DNA of 64,000 nt from the NCBI GenBank assembly GCA_016789745.1, contig JAEUQF010000319.1, positions 20,197 to 84,196 of the forward strand. Reading direction: 5' to 3'. The notes beneath the pieces were generated by a model. The model was not told where the DNA came from. It worked only from the letters and a program-made list of their open reading frames with translations, and ran no database searches. Positions 1 to 10,836 of the stretch are shown here, piece by piece. The DNA comes from Bryobacterales bacterium (lineage in GTDB: Bacteria > Acidobacteriota > Terriglobia > Bryobacterales > Bryobacteraceae). The number at the start of each line of letters is the position of its first letter. The first letter of the stretch is position 1. The translations under genes were made by a program, and so were the position numbers.

Positions 1-77
1 CCCACTACCGTCTCTACAAGAACTTCCTGGACAATCCAGAGGACGGAATCCGGCAAGCCTTCGCCCCCCACCCCTAA
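1..77 (+). CDS. C-terminal end of a truncated unknown gene
   Basis: The third forward frame is open from the window edge to a TAA at 75-77 and encodes about 24 residues starting HYRLYKNFLDNPEDG. The upstream part lies outside the window. The fragment is too short to assign a family. It is followed by an 88-base gap with promoter-like sequence before sdhC, so it is probably not part of the sdh operon. Confidence 0.4.
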   Translation, partial: HYRLYKNFLDNPEDGIRQAFAPHP

Positions 78-81
78 AAAA

Positions 82-100
82 TCCCTACAATAGATAGGGA
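82..100 (+). promoter_or_regulatory. Inverted repeat overlapping a -10-like element upstream of sdhC
   Basis: TCCCTA (82-87) and TAGGGA (95-100) form a perfect 6-bp inverted repeat. A -10-like TACAAT (86-91) is embedded in the left arm and spacer. No good -35 is visible. The position, 66 bases before the sdhC start, suits a promoter with an operator, or a small leader hairpin. There is no T-tract, so it is not a terminator of the upstream gene. Confidence 0.3.
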
Positions 101-165
101 AGCTTCATCCAAGTTAATGGGGGGCGGCGTGAGCCGACCCACGGAAAGAAAGCCTCGTATACCTT

Positions 166-854
166 ATGAGCACGGCAACAACTGCCCTGGCGGGCAAGGC
201 GGCGCGTGACGTCCGCTTTCTGGATTCGACAATCGGCAAGAAAGTAGTCATGGCGATCACCGGGGTGATCCTGGTGGGCTTCGTCATCGGGCATCTGCTG
301 GGGAACCTGCAGGTTTACCAGGGTCCGCATGCGCTGGACGTCTACGCGGAGAAACTGAAATCGCTGCCTCCGCTGCTGTGGGGCACGCGCATCGTCCTGC
401 TGATCAGCGTGGGGCTGCACATCTGGTCGGCGGTGACGCTGGCGGGACTGCAGAAGCGGGCACGGCCGGTCGGCTATGTGAAACTGAAGCCGGTCACTTC
501 GACGTACGCCTCGCGCACCATGTATTGGAGCGGGCCGATCCTGGCGCTGTTCATCGTTTACCACCTGTTGCACTTCACCACCGGGCAGGCGCATCCGCAG
601 TTTGTGGAAGGTAAGGTTCACCAGAACCTGGTGCTGGGCTTCCAGAATCCGCTGGTGTCGGCATCGTACATTCTGGCGATGCTGATGCTGGGCATGCACC
701 TCTATCACGGGGTGTGGAGCATGTTCCAGACGGTGGGCGTGAACCACCCGAAGTACACGCCGATGCTGAAGAAACTGGCGGCGGCAGTCAGCGCCTTTCT
801 GGTGATCGGCAATATCTCGATCCCGATTTCGGTTCTTGCGGGGGTGATCAAGTA

Positions 855-855
<1 letters not shown>
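166..855 (+). CDS. sdhC: Succinate dehydrogenase/fumarate reductase cytochrome b subunit
   Basis: A 229-residue membrane anchor of complex II (b558 type with a single large anchor subunit, as in Bacteroidetes and Bacillus). It would bind haem b and quinone and hold SdhA/SdhB on the inner membrane. About five hydrophobic helices are visible, the first near residues 27-45. Histidines inside or at the ends of helices (for example GHLLGN near 42-47 and YHLLHF near 131-136) are candidate haem ligands. No sdhD follows, which fits the one-anchor type. Its TAA overlaps the ATG of sdhA by one base (TAATG), so the three sdh genes are translationally coupled. Confidence 0.93.
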
Positions 856-3538
<2,683 letters not shown>

Positions 3539-3558
3539 AACATTTTTCTGATTCGCAT

Positions 3559-3588
3559 TTGACCTTTTTCTTGGAGATGTAGTATTCT
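3559..3588 (+). promoter_or_regulatory. Sigma-70-like promoter for a short intergenic transcript
   Basis: TTGACC at 3559-3564 and TATTCT at 3583-3588 are separated by 18 bases. Both hexamers match the housekeeping consensus well. The expected start point, 6-7 bases after the -10, is 3594-3596, exactly the 5' base of the long hairpin described in the next entry. Confidence 0.5.
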
Positions 3589-3593
3589 GGTTT

Positions 3594-3685
3594 GGGCGCA
3601 CACGTGGCGCGCCTCACCACCCCATCCACCACAGCCCCGCGCCACGCGTGCGCTGCCTAAAACAAAGGCAGCGCATTTTTCTTTT
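3594..3685 (+). ncRNA. Candidate structured small RNA or attenuator (about 90 nt)
   Basis: Bases 3596-3611 pair with 3638-3653 in a 16-position helix with a single A-C mismatch (3602/3647). It closes over a 26-base C-rich loop (3612-3637) that contains only one G. The 3' foot of this helix (3649-3653) is also the 5' arm of a second hairpin, 3649-3657 pairing with 3667-3675, followed by a T-tract. The two structures are therefore mutually exclusive, as in terminator/antiterminator switches. A promoter ends just upstream. It could be a free-standing sRNA, the 3' end of the sdh mRNA, or an attenuated leader for the TonB-like gene at 3814. I do not recognise a named RNA family. Confidence 0.5.
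3649..3685 (+). terminator. Intrinsic terminator
   Basis: TGCGCTGCC (3649-3657) and GGCAGCGCA (3667-3675) are perfect complements around a nine-base A-rich loop. They are followed by TTTTT, C, TTTT (3676-3685). This is a canonical Rho-independent terminator on the + strand, placed 110 bases after sdhB. Confidence 0.8.
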
Positions 3686-3813
3686 AGGCCCACCTCGGAA
3701 CTAGGAACTCTTCCCAAATTACAGGTGTCCAAAAGGACGTAGCGATTTCGTCCGGTCTGGGCCCATCTCGTACGTTTCGCTCGAACTTGAACTCCTTCAG
3801 GAGGTTAGCTGCC

Positions 3814-4581
3814 ATGTTCGAGCAATCTATGGTTGCTGTTCCGCGCCGCTCCGGGCGCGCGACGACGTTTGCGGTATCCACTACGCTGCAGGTAGCCGTT
3901 GTGGGCACGTTGTTATTAGCTCCACTTATCTTCATCGAAAGGCCGTCGCTGATCCAGTTGGACTATCGCCTCCTGGCGCCCCCTCGTCCCGCCCCGCCGC
4001 CGTCGGTGAAGCTAGTCGAGGTACCGAAAGCGCTATACAAGTCGTTGATGGACTCGGCGAAGCTGGTGATGCCGAGCCGGATCCCGGATCAAGTGGCGAA
4101 GATTATCGATGACCTGCCGACCGGGCCTGAGCCTGCGATCTATACAGGCGCCGGTGTAGTGGGAGCGATCGGCGATCCTGGCGCGGGAGGCGGGGCGCTG
4201 GGCCTGTTCCAGAACTCGCGGGTGGCGCCGCCTCCGGTGGAAGTTGCCAAGCCGGTAGAGCGAAGTGTTGCCGCTGCTCCGCCGGCGCCGGCCAAGCCGG
4301 TCCGGGTCGGTGGGGCGGTGCAGGAGGCGAAGATCATACGGCGGATCCTGCCGGTGTATCCGCCGCTGGCGAAGGCCGCGCGCATTTCCGGCACCGTGAA
4401 GCTGATCGGCATTCTCAGCCGCGACGGGCGCATCCAGGAGTTGAAGGTAATCGAAGGGCATCCCTTGCTGGTGGCGGCGGCGGTAGAAGCCGTGAGGCAA
4501 TGGGTGTACCAGCCGACGCTGCTCAATGAACAACCGGTGGAAGTGATTGCGCCGATCGACGTGCACTTCCGGCTGAACTAG
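3814..4581 (+). CDS. TonB-like energy-transducing protein
   Basis: A 255-residue protein with a short cytoplasmic N-terminus, one membrane helix at about residues 18-40, a Pro/Ala-rich periplasmic linker, and a C-terminal TonB-type domain from about residue 165 (YPPLAKAARISGTV, then VEAVRQWVYQP). It is predicted to link inner-membrane proton-driven ExbB/ExbD to outer-membrane receptors, though no exbBD or receptor gene is in the window. The ATG at 3814 is preceded by AGGAGG at a good distance; a TTG nine codons upstream is less likely. Its stop overlaps the stop of the opposing DUF1501 gene by four bases. Confidence 0.8.
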   Translation: MFEQSMVAVPRRSGRATTFAVSTTLQVAVVGTLLLAPLIFIERPSLIQLDYRLLAPPRPAPPPSVKLVEVPKALYKSLMDSAKLVMPSRIPDQVAKIIDDLPTGPEPAIYTGAGVVGAIGDPGAGGGALGLFQNSRVAPPPVEVAKPVERSVAAAPPAPAKPVRVGGAVQEAKIIRRILPVYPPLAKAARISGTVKLIGILSRDGRIQELKVIEGHPLLVAAAVEAVRQWVYQPTLLNEQPVEVIAPIDVHFRLN

Positions 4582-5948
4582 CGCCAGAGTTCGTTGATGG
4601 GCCCGTAGAGGTCGCGGTCCGAGAATGGGACGTACTCGAAACCGCGACCGATGGGGTCATCCTTGCGTACGGTGGTGTAGTCGATGCCCAGAGCAGAATA
4701 GATGGTGGCCTCTACATCTTCGGCCCGGATTTCGCGGGCGCGGCTCCAGCCGGGTTCGCGGGTACTGGCACCGGCGGCATCGGTGACGCCGATGGCACGG
4801 CCGCCCTGAATCCCGGCGCCAGCGAACAGAGCGGTCTGCTGGACGTGATGGTCGCGGCCCTTGCCAGTGTTGATGTTGCCGGGGACACGGCCGAATTCGC
4901 CCATGGCAACGACGAGGGTCTCGTCGAGGAGGCCGTCGCTCTTGAGGTCGGCCAGCAGCGTGCCGAGGCCGGTGTCGAACTGGCGCATGACCAGGTTATG
5001 GCCGGCGTTGTTGGCGTAGATGTTCTCGTGGTGATCCCAGTCGCCCTGGTTAATCTGGATGAAGCGGACGCCGGCTTTGGCGCGAAGGATGTTGCGGGCG
5101 GCGATGCAGGCGTTGCCGAAGCCCGTGGTGCCGTACCGCGTGCGTTCTGCCTGGTCGAAGGTGAAGATGCGGTCGACGTCGGGGTTGTAGGCCAGGCGGC
5201 GGGCGGCGTCGGCGAAGGCGAACTGTTCGTGGACTTCGGCGCCGAGGGCGCGGCTCGACTTTAAGTCCGCGTTGAGCTCTTCGAGCAGACCGAGGCGGCG
5301 GTTGAAGCGGGGTTGGCCGTCGCGATGGGTGGTGTTTGCCATGCCCCCGCCACCGGGGCTGACGTAGAACGGACTGTGGTCGGGCGGCAGGTAGCCGTTG
5401 CCGGGGCCAACGGTGGTGTTGAGGTGGACGAAGGCCGGCAGCACAGGGGAGACATCGCGGCCGCCGAGTTCGATGGACACGACCGACCCGATATGAGGTG
5501 CGATGCGCGAACTGCTGAGCGTGGGGTTACGGCCGATCTGGACCCAGGTTTTCGCCAGGTTGTGGACCAGTGCCCAGGCGCGGATGGAGCGGACCAGGGC
5601 GATATCGCCGATGCGTTGCGCCAGGTTCGGCAGGGCGCCCTGAGGCCAGCGGATGTCGCCGAAATTGGTGGGCGCGAAGTTCGAAGGCACCCAGGCGCCG
5701 TCCTTGAAGTCGAAGGTGTCAATCTGGCTGGGGCCGCCCGACATGAGGATGAAAATGCAGTTCTTGGCCTTGTTCTGCAGGGTGGGTGCGGCGCGAGCGA
5801 TCCGTTCCATAGGCCGGGAAGGCAGCAGGAAGTAGCCGCCGACGGCCGAAGCCGCGTGGCGGAAGAACATGCGGCGGCCGAGATCCGGGCGTTTCCAGAA
5901 GGGAGACCCGGCAACGCCTGTCCAGTTGAATCCGAAGCGATCTTTCAT
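4578..5948 (-). CDS. DUF1501 family secreted protein
   Basis: A 456-residue protein of the DUF1501 family, which has an alkaline-phosphatase/sulfatase-like fold and is abundant in Planctomycetes and Acidobacteria. The leader has a twin-arginine-like stretch (LGRRMFFRHAASAVGGYFLL, about residues 24-43), suggesting export of a folded protein. Typical family segments are FILMSGGPSQIDTFD, GDWDHHENIY and VVAMGEFGR. The substrate is unknown. It lies 10 bases downstream of a DUF1549/DUF1553 gene, the usual partner, so the two are probably co-transcribed and act together. Confidence 0.85.
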   Translation of the reverse strand: MKDRFGFNWTGVAGSPFWKRPDLGRRMFFRHAASAVGGYFLLPSRPMERIARAAPTLQNKAKNCIFILMSGGPSQIDTFDFKDGAWVPSNFAPTNFGDIRWPQGALPNLAQRIGDIALVRSIRAWALVHNLAKTWVQIGRNPTLSSSRIAPHIGSVVSIELGGRDVSPVLPAFVHLNTTVGPGNGYLPPDHSPFYVSPGGGGMANTTHRDGQPRFNRRLGLLEELNADLKSSRALGAEVHEQFAFADAARRLAYNPDVDRIFTFDQAERTRYGTTGFGNACIAARNILRAKAGVRFIQINQGDWDHHENIYANNAGHNLVMRQFDTGLGTLLADLKSDGLLDETLVVAMGEFGRVPGNINTGKGRDHHVQQTALFAGAGIQGGRAIGVTDAAGASTREPGWSRAREIRAEDVEATIYSALGIDYTTVRKDDPIGRGFEYVPFSDRDLYGPINELWR

Positions 5949-5958
5949 GGCGGTTTTC

Positions 5959-7815
5959 CTAGTAACTGAACAGGAACTCGGGCTTGTTGAGGAGGGCCCA
6001 CATCAGGTCTTCCAGGAACTGGTTCCGCTCGGTGGCGTCCTTGGCTTTGGCCAGATACTGCGCCGAGGACTTGCGTTCGGTGTCGGTGGGGTAGCGGCCC
6101 AGCGTTAACAGATTCAGTTCGTCAATGGCGACGTTGTCGTCAGTAAGGCGGGCGACGGCCTGGAGCGTGGGCGACGCCGTCAGGCGCACGCGGTTCAACA
6201 CGAACTGGTCATTCATCAGATTCATCATCTGGAGAATCGACAGGCTGCCGGAGCGCGGCTGGGAATCGCGATTGCCGCGCAGAAAGAGGTTGAGGAAGGT
6301 GGCCACGGCGCCGTTCGACCGGGGTTCGGCCGGCTCGGGCAATTGCATGGCCCATTGCAGCGGCTGGTCGAAGAACTTCACGGTATAGCCGCCGGGAACG
6401 CCGGTGGCTTTGGCGATGGCATCGTGGACTTCTTCCGCCATCAGGCGACGCGGGTAGTGGCGGGCGAAGGAGGTGATGTAGTCGTACTTCCACTCGCCTT
6501 CATAGCGGGAACTGCGCTGGTAGGCGGCGGACTGGGCGATGGTGCGCAGCACGCCCCGGAGATTGTAATCGTACGCCTTGAGAAAGGCGGCGAGTTGTTC
6601 GAGTAGTTCGGGATGGGTGGCCTGGAGGGTCCAGGGGGCGGGGGGCGGGTTCTCAGGATCCAGACGCGCCGGGTCCAGGCTTTCCATCGGTTCCACCAGC
6701 GCCAGGTTGAACATTTCCTTCCAGATGCGGTTGGCGAAGTTGCGGGAAAACATGGGGTCCTTGACCATGTTTTCGGCAAAGGCCTGGCGCCAGTTGTTAT
6801 CGGCTGGGGTGGCACCGGTGTCGATGTACTCGGGGGTCAGGTTGCGAACGGTGCCGATGGCGTTGCGATCCGGGCGGTTGCCCCAGTTGGTATTCAGGTC
6901 GTAGGCTCCGGTAGTGCGGTCAGAGACGTCGAAACTGCGCCAGTAGAGGTTGGTATCGGGCACGTTGCGCTGGGGCATGTTGAGGCGGGAAAAGAAGGCG
7001 GCCATACGCCACGCCTCAACGCGCGATTTCTTCGAAGCCCACAGATTTACCTGTTCCAGGTGGCTGCGGCCGCTGTGGCAGAGCAGGCAGTCCATTTCAC
7101 CCAAGCCGAGAAACGTGCTGGCAGAGACCGCGAGCATCGTATCGTAGGTGTCCTGGATGGGCCCCATCGGGGTTTTCGAAGAGATGGGGTAATTGGTGCC
7201 GCCGCTGAAGTTATCGAAGGTGTTGCCGGTGGAAATGAGCAGTTGGAAAACGAAGTCCTTGATGCTCTGGTCGGCCTTGAGCGATTCGCGGATGTAGGTG
7301 TGGTAAGCCTTCACGCCGCCCTGCTGGCGATCAAAGTTGGAGGGGAAGGCGTTGTTTTTGAGCATATCCGCCCACCACATGGTCCACTTGTCCAGGAACT
7401 CTTCGCTGGCCAGGAGTTTGTCGATGACTTTGTCGCGCTTGTTTTCGTCGCCGCTTTCGACGAAGGCGCGAATGTCGGCGGGGGCCGGAATGCGGCCGGT
7501 AAGGTCGAGCGTGACGCGGCGGAGGAACTCCTCGTCGCCAGCCAGCGGCGCGGCTTCAATGCCACGTTCGGCAAGCTGATCAAAGATGTAGGAGTCGATG
7601 AAGTCGCGGCGGGCGACGGAGGATGGGTCGACGTTGCGCACGCCGGAGGCAGCCCGCGGGGCATATTTGGAGACAGTCTCCATGGTCTGGCGATGAACGC
7701 GGAGTTGGCGGGTGAGATACTCGTCAGGATCGCGGCGAAAGGTGCAGTCGGAGGCATTACCAACGAAAGGAATGCCGCCTAGCAGAAAGAGCGAAAGATG
7801 GATTCGCAAGGCCAT
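5959..7815 (-). CDS. DUF1549/DUF1553 domain secreted protein
   Basis: A 618-residue exported protein. DUF1549 occupies roughly the N-terminal half (EFLRRVTLDLTGRIPAPADI, then WADMLKNNAF) and DUF1553 the C-terminal half (HYPRRLMAEEVHDAIAKATG). A CLLCH motif in the middle matches a CxxCH haem-attachment site. The family is often linked to cytochrome-type domains, but here the motif stands alone. The ATG at 7815 gives a clean signal peptide (MALRIHLSLFLLGG). It is preceded by a GGGGA ribosome site and a TACAAT (7830-7835, minus strand), which would make the upstream in-frame ATG at 7851 lie outside the mRNA. First gene of a pair with the DUF1501 gene. Function unknown. Confidence 0.85.
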   Translation of the reverse strand: MALRIHLSLFLLGGIPFVGNASDCTFRRDPDEYLTRQLRVHRQTMETVSKYAPRAASGVRNVDPSSVARRDFIDSYIFDQLAERGIEAAPLAGDEEFLRRVTLDLTGRIPAPADIRAFVESGDENKRDKVIDKLLASEEFLDKWTMWWADMLKNNAFPSNFDRQQGGVKAYHTYIRESLKADQSIKDFVFQLLISTGNTFDNFSGGTNYPISSKTPMGPIQDTYDTMLAVSASTFLGLGEMDCLLCHSGRSHLEQVNLWASKKSRVEAWRMAAFFSRLNMPQRNVPDTNLYWRSFDVSDRTTGAYDLNTNWGNRPDRNAIGTVRNLTPEYIDTGATPADNNWRQAFAENMVKDPMFSRNFANRIWKEMFNLALVEPMESLDPARLDPENPPPAPWTLQATHPELLEQLAAFLKAYDYNLRGVLRTIAQSAAYQRSSRYEGEWKYDYITSFARHYPRRLMAEEVHDAIAKATGVPGGYTVKFFDQPLQWAMQLPEPAEPRSNGAVATFLNLFLRGNRDSQPRSGSLSILQMMNLMNDQFVLNRVRLTASPTLQAVARLTDDNVAIDELNLLTLGRYPTDTERKSSAQYLAKAKDATERNQFLEDLMWALLNKPEFLFSY

Positions 7816-7886
7816 ACAACCGTTCCCCGATTGTAGCGCTTCGTACTCCACGCCCGGGCGGGCATTCGCGTCATACTTTGACGTAG

Positions 7887-9110
7887 ATGGCGGAATACCT
7901 GCTCAAGTATGCGGATGCCCGCGGCCAGATCAAGGAACAGCTTGCCGAGGCGGATTCGGAAAAGGAGATCCGGGATCGCTTCCAGTCGCAGGGGTTTCTG
8001 ATCTATTCGATCAAGCCGAGCGGCAAGAGCCTGGTTTCCGGGCTCGGTGTCGGCGGCAAGTCGAAGAAGATCAACATGGAGAAGTTCCTGATCTTCAACC
8101 AGCAGTTTCTGACGCTGGTGCGCGCCGGACTTCCGATACTCAAGTGCCTGGACCTGCTGGCGGACCGGTTGACGGATCCGAAGCTGTCCAAGCACATCCA
8201 GACGGTGCGCGACGAAGTGCGGAACGGGGCGCTGCTGTCGGATGCGTTCGAAGCCGCCGGCGTGTTTCCGCCGATTTACGTGACGACGATCATGGCGGGT
8301 GAGAAGTCGGGGGCGCTGGTGGAGGTTTTGGAGCGGTACCTGGCTTACCAGCGCATGTCGATGACGGTGAAGAAGAAGCTGATGCTGGCGCTGATCTACC
8401 CGGCGGTGCTCATCGTGCTGGTGACGATGCTGATCATCTTCATGGTGACGTACGTAGTGCCACAGTTTGCGACGCTTTATTCGGGGTTGGGCGCGGCGCT
8501 GCCGGGCATTACGCAGATGCTGATCACGGTCGGCACGGTGGCGCACGACTACATCGTCGTGATCGGGCTTAGCGTAATCGCCACGGTAGTGGCGGTCCGG
8601 CTGTGGACGCGGACCGAGATGGGTAAGGAGCGGCTGGACAAATGGACGCTGCGTACGCCCGTTCTGGGACCTATCTGGATCAAATACCAGATGGCGCAGT
8701 TGGGGCGCGTGTTGAGTACGCTGCTGCTGGGCGGCATTCCGCTGATGCAGGCGCTGGAAACGGCATTTACGTCGCTGGAGTCGCGGCTGTTGCGGAAGGC
8801 GTTGGAACGCGCGCGGCAGTCGGTGAAGGAGGGGCAGCCCTTATCGCGGTCTCTCGATGCGAGCAAGATCTTCCCCTCGCTTGCGATTGACATGATTGAG
8901 GTTGGGGAATCGACGGGCGCCCTGCCGGCTATGTTGAACTCTGTAGCGGAGTTCTACGAAGAGGACGTCACCACGCAGATGACAGCCACGCTGAGCCTGA
9001 TTGAGCCGGCGATTATGATCTTCATGGGCGGGTTTGTAGCCTTTGTGCTGGTGGCGCTCTACCTGCCGATCTTCTCGCTCTCGGACACGCTGGGCGGCGG
9101 GTCGCGCTAG
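7887..9110 (+). CDS. Type II secretion/type IV pilus inner-membrane platform protein (GspF/PilC family)
   Basis: A 407-residue polytopic protein with two repeated T2SSF domains (about residues 70-190 and 275-395) and three membrane helices. It is the platform that the assembly ATPase uses to extract pilins or pseudopilins from the inner membrane. Family hallmarks include FNQQFLTLVRAGLPI in the first repeat and ALDMIEVGE-like DMIEVGESTGALP in the second. The cognate ATPase gene starts only at 12062, so accessory genes have separated two normally adjacent components. TACTTT lies seven bases before the ATG, suggesting a very short or absent leader. Confidence 0.88.
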   Translation: MAEYLLKYADARGQIKEQLAEADSEKEIRDRFQSQGFLIYSIKPSGKSLVSGLGVGGKSKKINMEKFLIFNQQFLTLVRAGLPILKCLDLLADRLTDPKLSKHIQTVRDEVRNGALLSDAFEAAGVFPPIYVTTIMAGEKSGALVEVLERYLAYQRMSMTVKKKLMLALIYPAVLIVLVTMLIIFMVTYVVPQFATLYSGLGAALPGITQMLITVGTVAHDYIVVIGLSVIATVVAVRLWTRTEMGKERLDKWTLRTPVLGPIWIKYQMAQLGRVLSTLLLGGIPLMQALETAFTSLESRLLRKALERARQSVKEGQPLSRSLDASKIFPSLAIDMIEVGESTGALPAMLNSVAEFYEEDVTTQMTATLSLIEPAIMIFMGGFVAFVLVALYLPIFSLSDTLGGGSR

Positions 9111-9120
9111 AGGCTCTGCA

Positions 9121-9966
9121 ATGGCTGATCCCTGCACGGATTTTCGCCTCTCGGCGGAGGAACAGGCTGACGGCTGGAAGCTGCTCTCTGATACCTCTGC
9201 GAAAGCACAGTGGCAGGCCGGACTGGATTTGCCGTTTCCGGCACAGGGCTGGACCGTTCGAGGGACCTGCCTGGAGTTGTCCGAGCCTCGTGGCGGCGGC
9301 TCCCTGCATAGCGCGAAGGCCTATCAGGACTTCGACTTACGCTGGGAGTGGGAGATCGCGCCGGGCGGCGATTCGGGCGTGCGGTATTTAGCCGAGTACC
9401 AGCCGGTGCCGCCGGATCTGGAACCACTGCCGGAGTTCATCGCCGCGGCGTCCGGAGTAACGTTGCTGCTGAGCATCGTCGTTTTCCTGGCCGGACGCCT
9501 GCGGTACAAGCACCGCGCGGCCGCGGCGGGATTCGCCATGGTGCTGCTGGCGGTGGTGGGCCTGGTCGGATCCATGCGGGTGAATGACTCGCTGGAGAGG
9601 CAGTACTATCGTGACGTGGTGGGCCTGGAATACCAACTGCTGGACGATAGCAGCCGCGGTGGAGGAACATCGCCAAAGCAGCGGACCGGATCTCTGTACG
9701 ATATCCTGCCTGGCCAGGCGCCGGTGTCCGGCCTGAGTCATTCCAGCCGGATTGTGGTGGCAGGTGGTAAGGTGCAACACTGGCTGGACGGCGCCCTGGT
9801 TTTGGAATACGCGCAGGACTCGCAGGCTTTCCAGACCGGCTTACAGCAGACCAGCTATCGCGACGTGGAACTGGAAAAGCGCCGGAAGGGCCGCTTGCAG
9901 CTGCGGAATCAGGGGTCGCGGGTGGTATTCCAGAATGTGCGCATCCGGGAAGGTACGGCAAAGTGA
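9121..9966 (+). CDS. DUF1080-family protein split by a two-helix membrane insertion
   Basis: A 281-residue protein. Residues 1-90 and 167-281 together look like one DUF1080 fold (LamG-like, often annotated as 3-keto-disaccharide hydrolase): DGWKLLS, FDLRWEWEIAPGGDSGVRY, then GLEYQLLDD, GSLYDILP and VQHWLDGALV. Between the two halves, where the family normally has a short loop, lie two hydrophobic helices (about 106-125 and 133-152) joined by an Arg/Lys-rich turn. That turn should be cytoplasmic, leaving both fold halves outside. There is no signal peptide. It starts 10 bases after the GspF-like gene. Substrate unknown; it may be a membrane-anchored sugar-binding or degrading protein. Confidence 0.75.
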   Translation: MADPCTDFRLSAEEQADGWKLLSDTSAKAQWQAGLDLPFPAQGWTVRGTCLELSEPRGGGSLHSAKAYQDFDLRWEWEIAPGGDSGVRYLAEYQPVPPDLEPLPEFIAAASGVTLLLSIVVFLAGRLRYKHRAAAAGFAMVLLAVVGLVGSMRVNDSLERQYYRDVVGLEYQLLDDSSRGGGTSPKQRTGSLYDILPGQAPVSGLSHSSRIVVAGGKVQHWLDGALVLEYAQDSQAFQTGLQQTSYRDVELEKRRKGRLQLRNQGSRVVFQNVRIREGTAK

Positions 9967-10020
9967 TGGCTTTGCCTTGCGGTTCGCACGTATCGTTCAT
10001 CGGAGGTTCTCCCGTCCCGA

Positions 10021-10836
10021 ATGGCTATCTCGATTGTTCCGAATTCCGCGGCTGTGACTGTTACCTCGCGGCCCGGCGTCAACGCGCCCACCATTAACGC
10101 CACCAATGTCCGCTTCACCTCGCAGACCATCCACTTGGCCGGATCGGTGCAGTTGAACGGACTGGCGGCGGATCCCACGGCCGGCTGGCTGGTGGGTTGG
10201 ATCCAGGCGCAATGGATTGAAACCAATTGGGGCTACTACCGTGGCCGGTTGAACAACCACGGCAGCGCGTTTCAGCAGCGGGCGCGGCCCCCGGCTCGTC
10301 CCGGACAGGCCTGCCGGGATACCGTAGGGCCGGTGAGCGACATTTTCTACTCGACCAATCCGGCGCTGCGCGCAGGTCCCGGCGCGGGCAATCCCTTCCC
10401 GCAGACGGTTTCCGTCGTGTTCCGGGATACCCCCAGCGAAACGTATCCGATTACAGTGACGAACACGTTGACCGGACAGCCGAACTTCCTGCGGGAGGTC
10501 CAACTGGAGTTCCATTTTGCCACGATCTTCGTGGTGCGGGATCCGGCGGGAGTGTTCCACCAGTTGAAGCATCTCTATTGGAACATGCACTGGCAATATC
10601 GATTTACCGCGAGTGCTTTTCCGCCGACGACGGGCAGTCTGACGGCCGCACCGGTAGCAGGGGGCGTCGGTGGCAACGTCAGCCGTGTCTTCTCCGGTGC
10701 GGCGACAGACAAACGGTTCGCAGGCGTGCTGACTTCGGCACAGACCTCGAGCTGTAACGTGGTGGCCGGCAACGCGTCCAGTAATCCGAACGTGCGGGAG
10801 TCACGCGTATGGGACAATTTCGACGTGAGGCGCTAG
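10021..10836 (+). CDS. Hypothetical protein
   Basis: A 271-residue protein that I do not recognise. It has no clear signal peptide or membrane helix, is rich in Thr, Asn, Pro and Ala, and has a beta-rich look (VTVTSRPG, VSVVFRDTPSETYPITVTN). Tryptophans cluster near residues 61-75. GGAGG lies about 14 bases before the ATG. The next gene begins inside its last nine codons, so the two are probably expressed together. The composition resembles secreted or contractile-injection-type accessory proteins but supports no assignment. Confidence 0.6.
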   Translation: MAISIVPNSAAVTVTSRPGVNAPTINATNVRFTSQTIHLAGSVQLNGLAADPTAGWLVGWIQAQWIETNWGYYRGRLNNHGSAFQQRARPPARPGQACRDTVGPVSDIFYSTNPALRAGPGAGNPFPQTVSVVFRDTPSETYPITVTNTLTGQPNFLREVQLEFHFATIFVVRDPAGVFHQLKHLYWNMHWQYRFTASAFPPTTGSLTAAPVAGGVGGNVSRVFSGAATDKRFAGVLTSAQTSSCNVVAGNASSNPNVRESRVWDNFDVRR

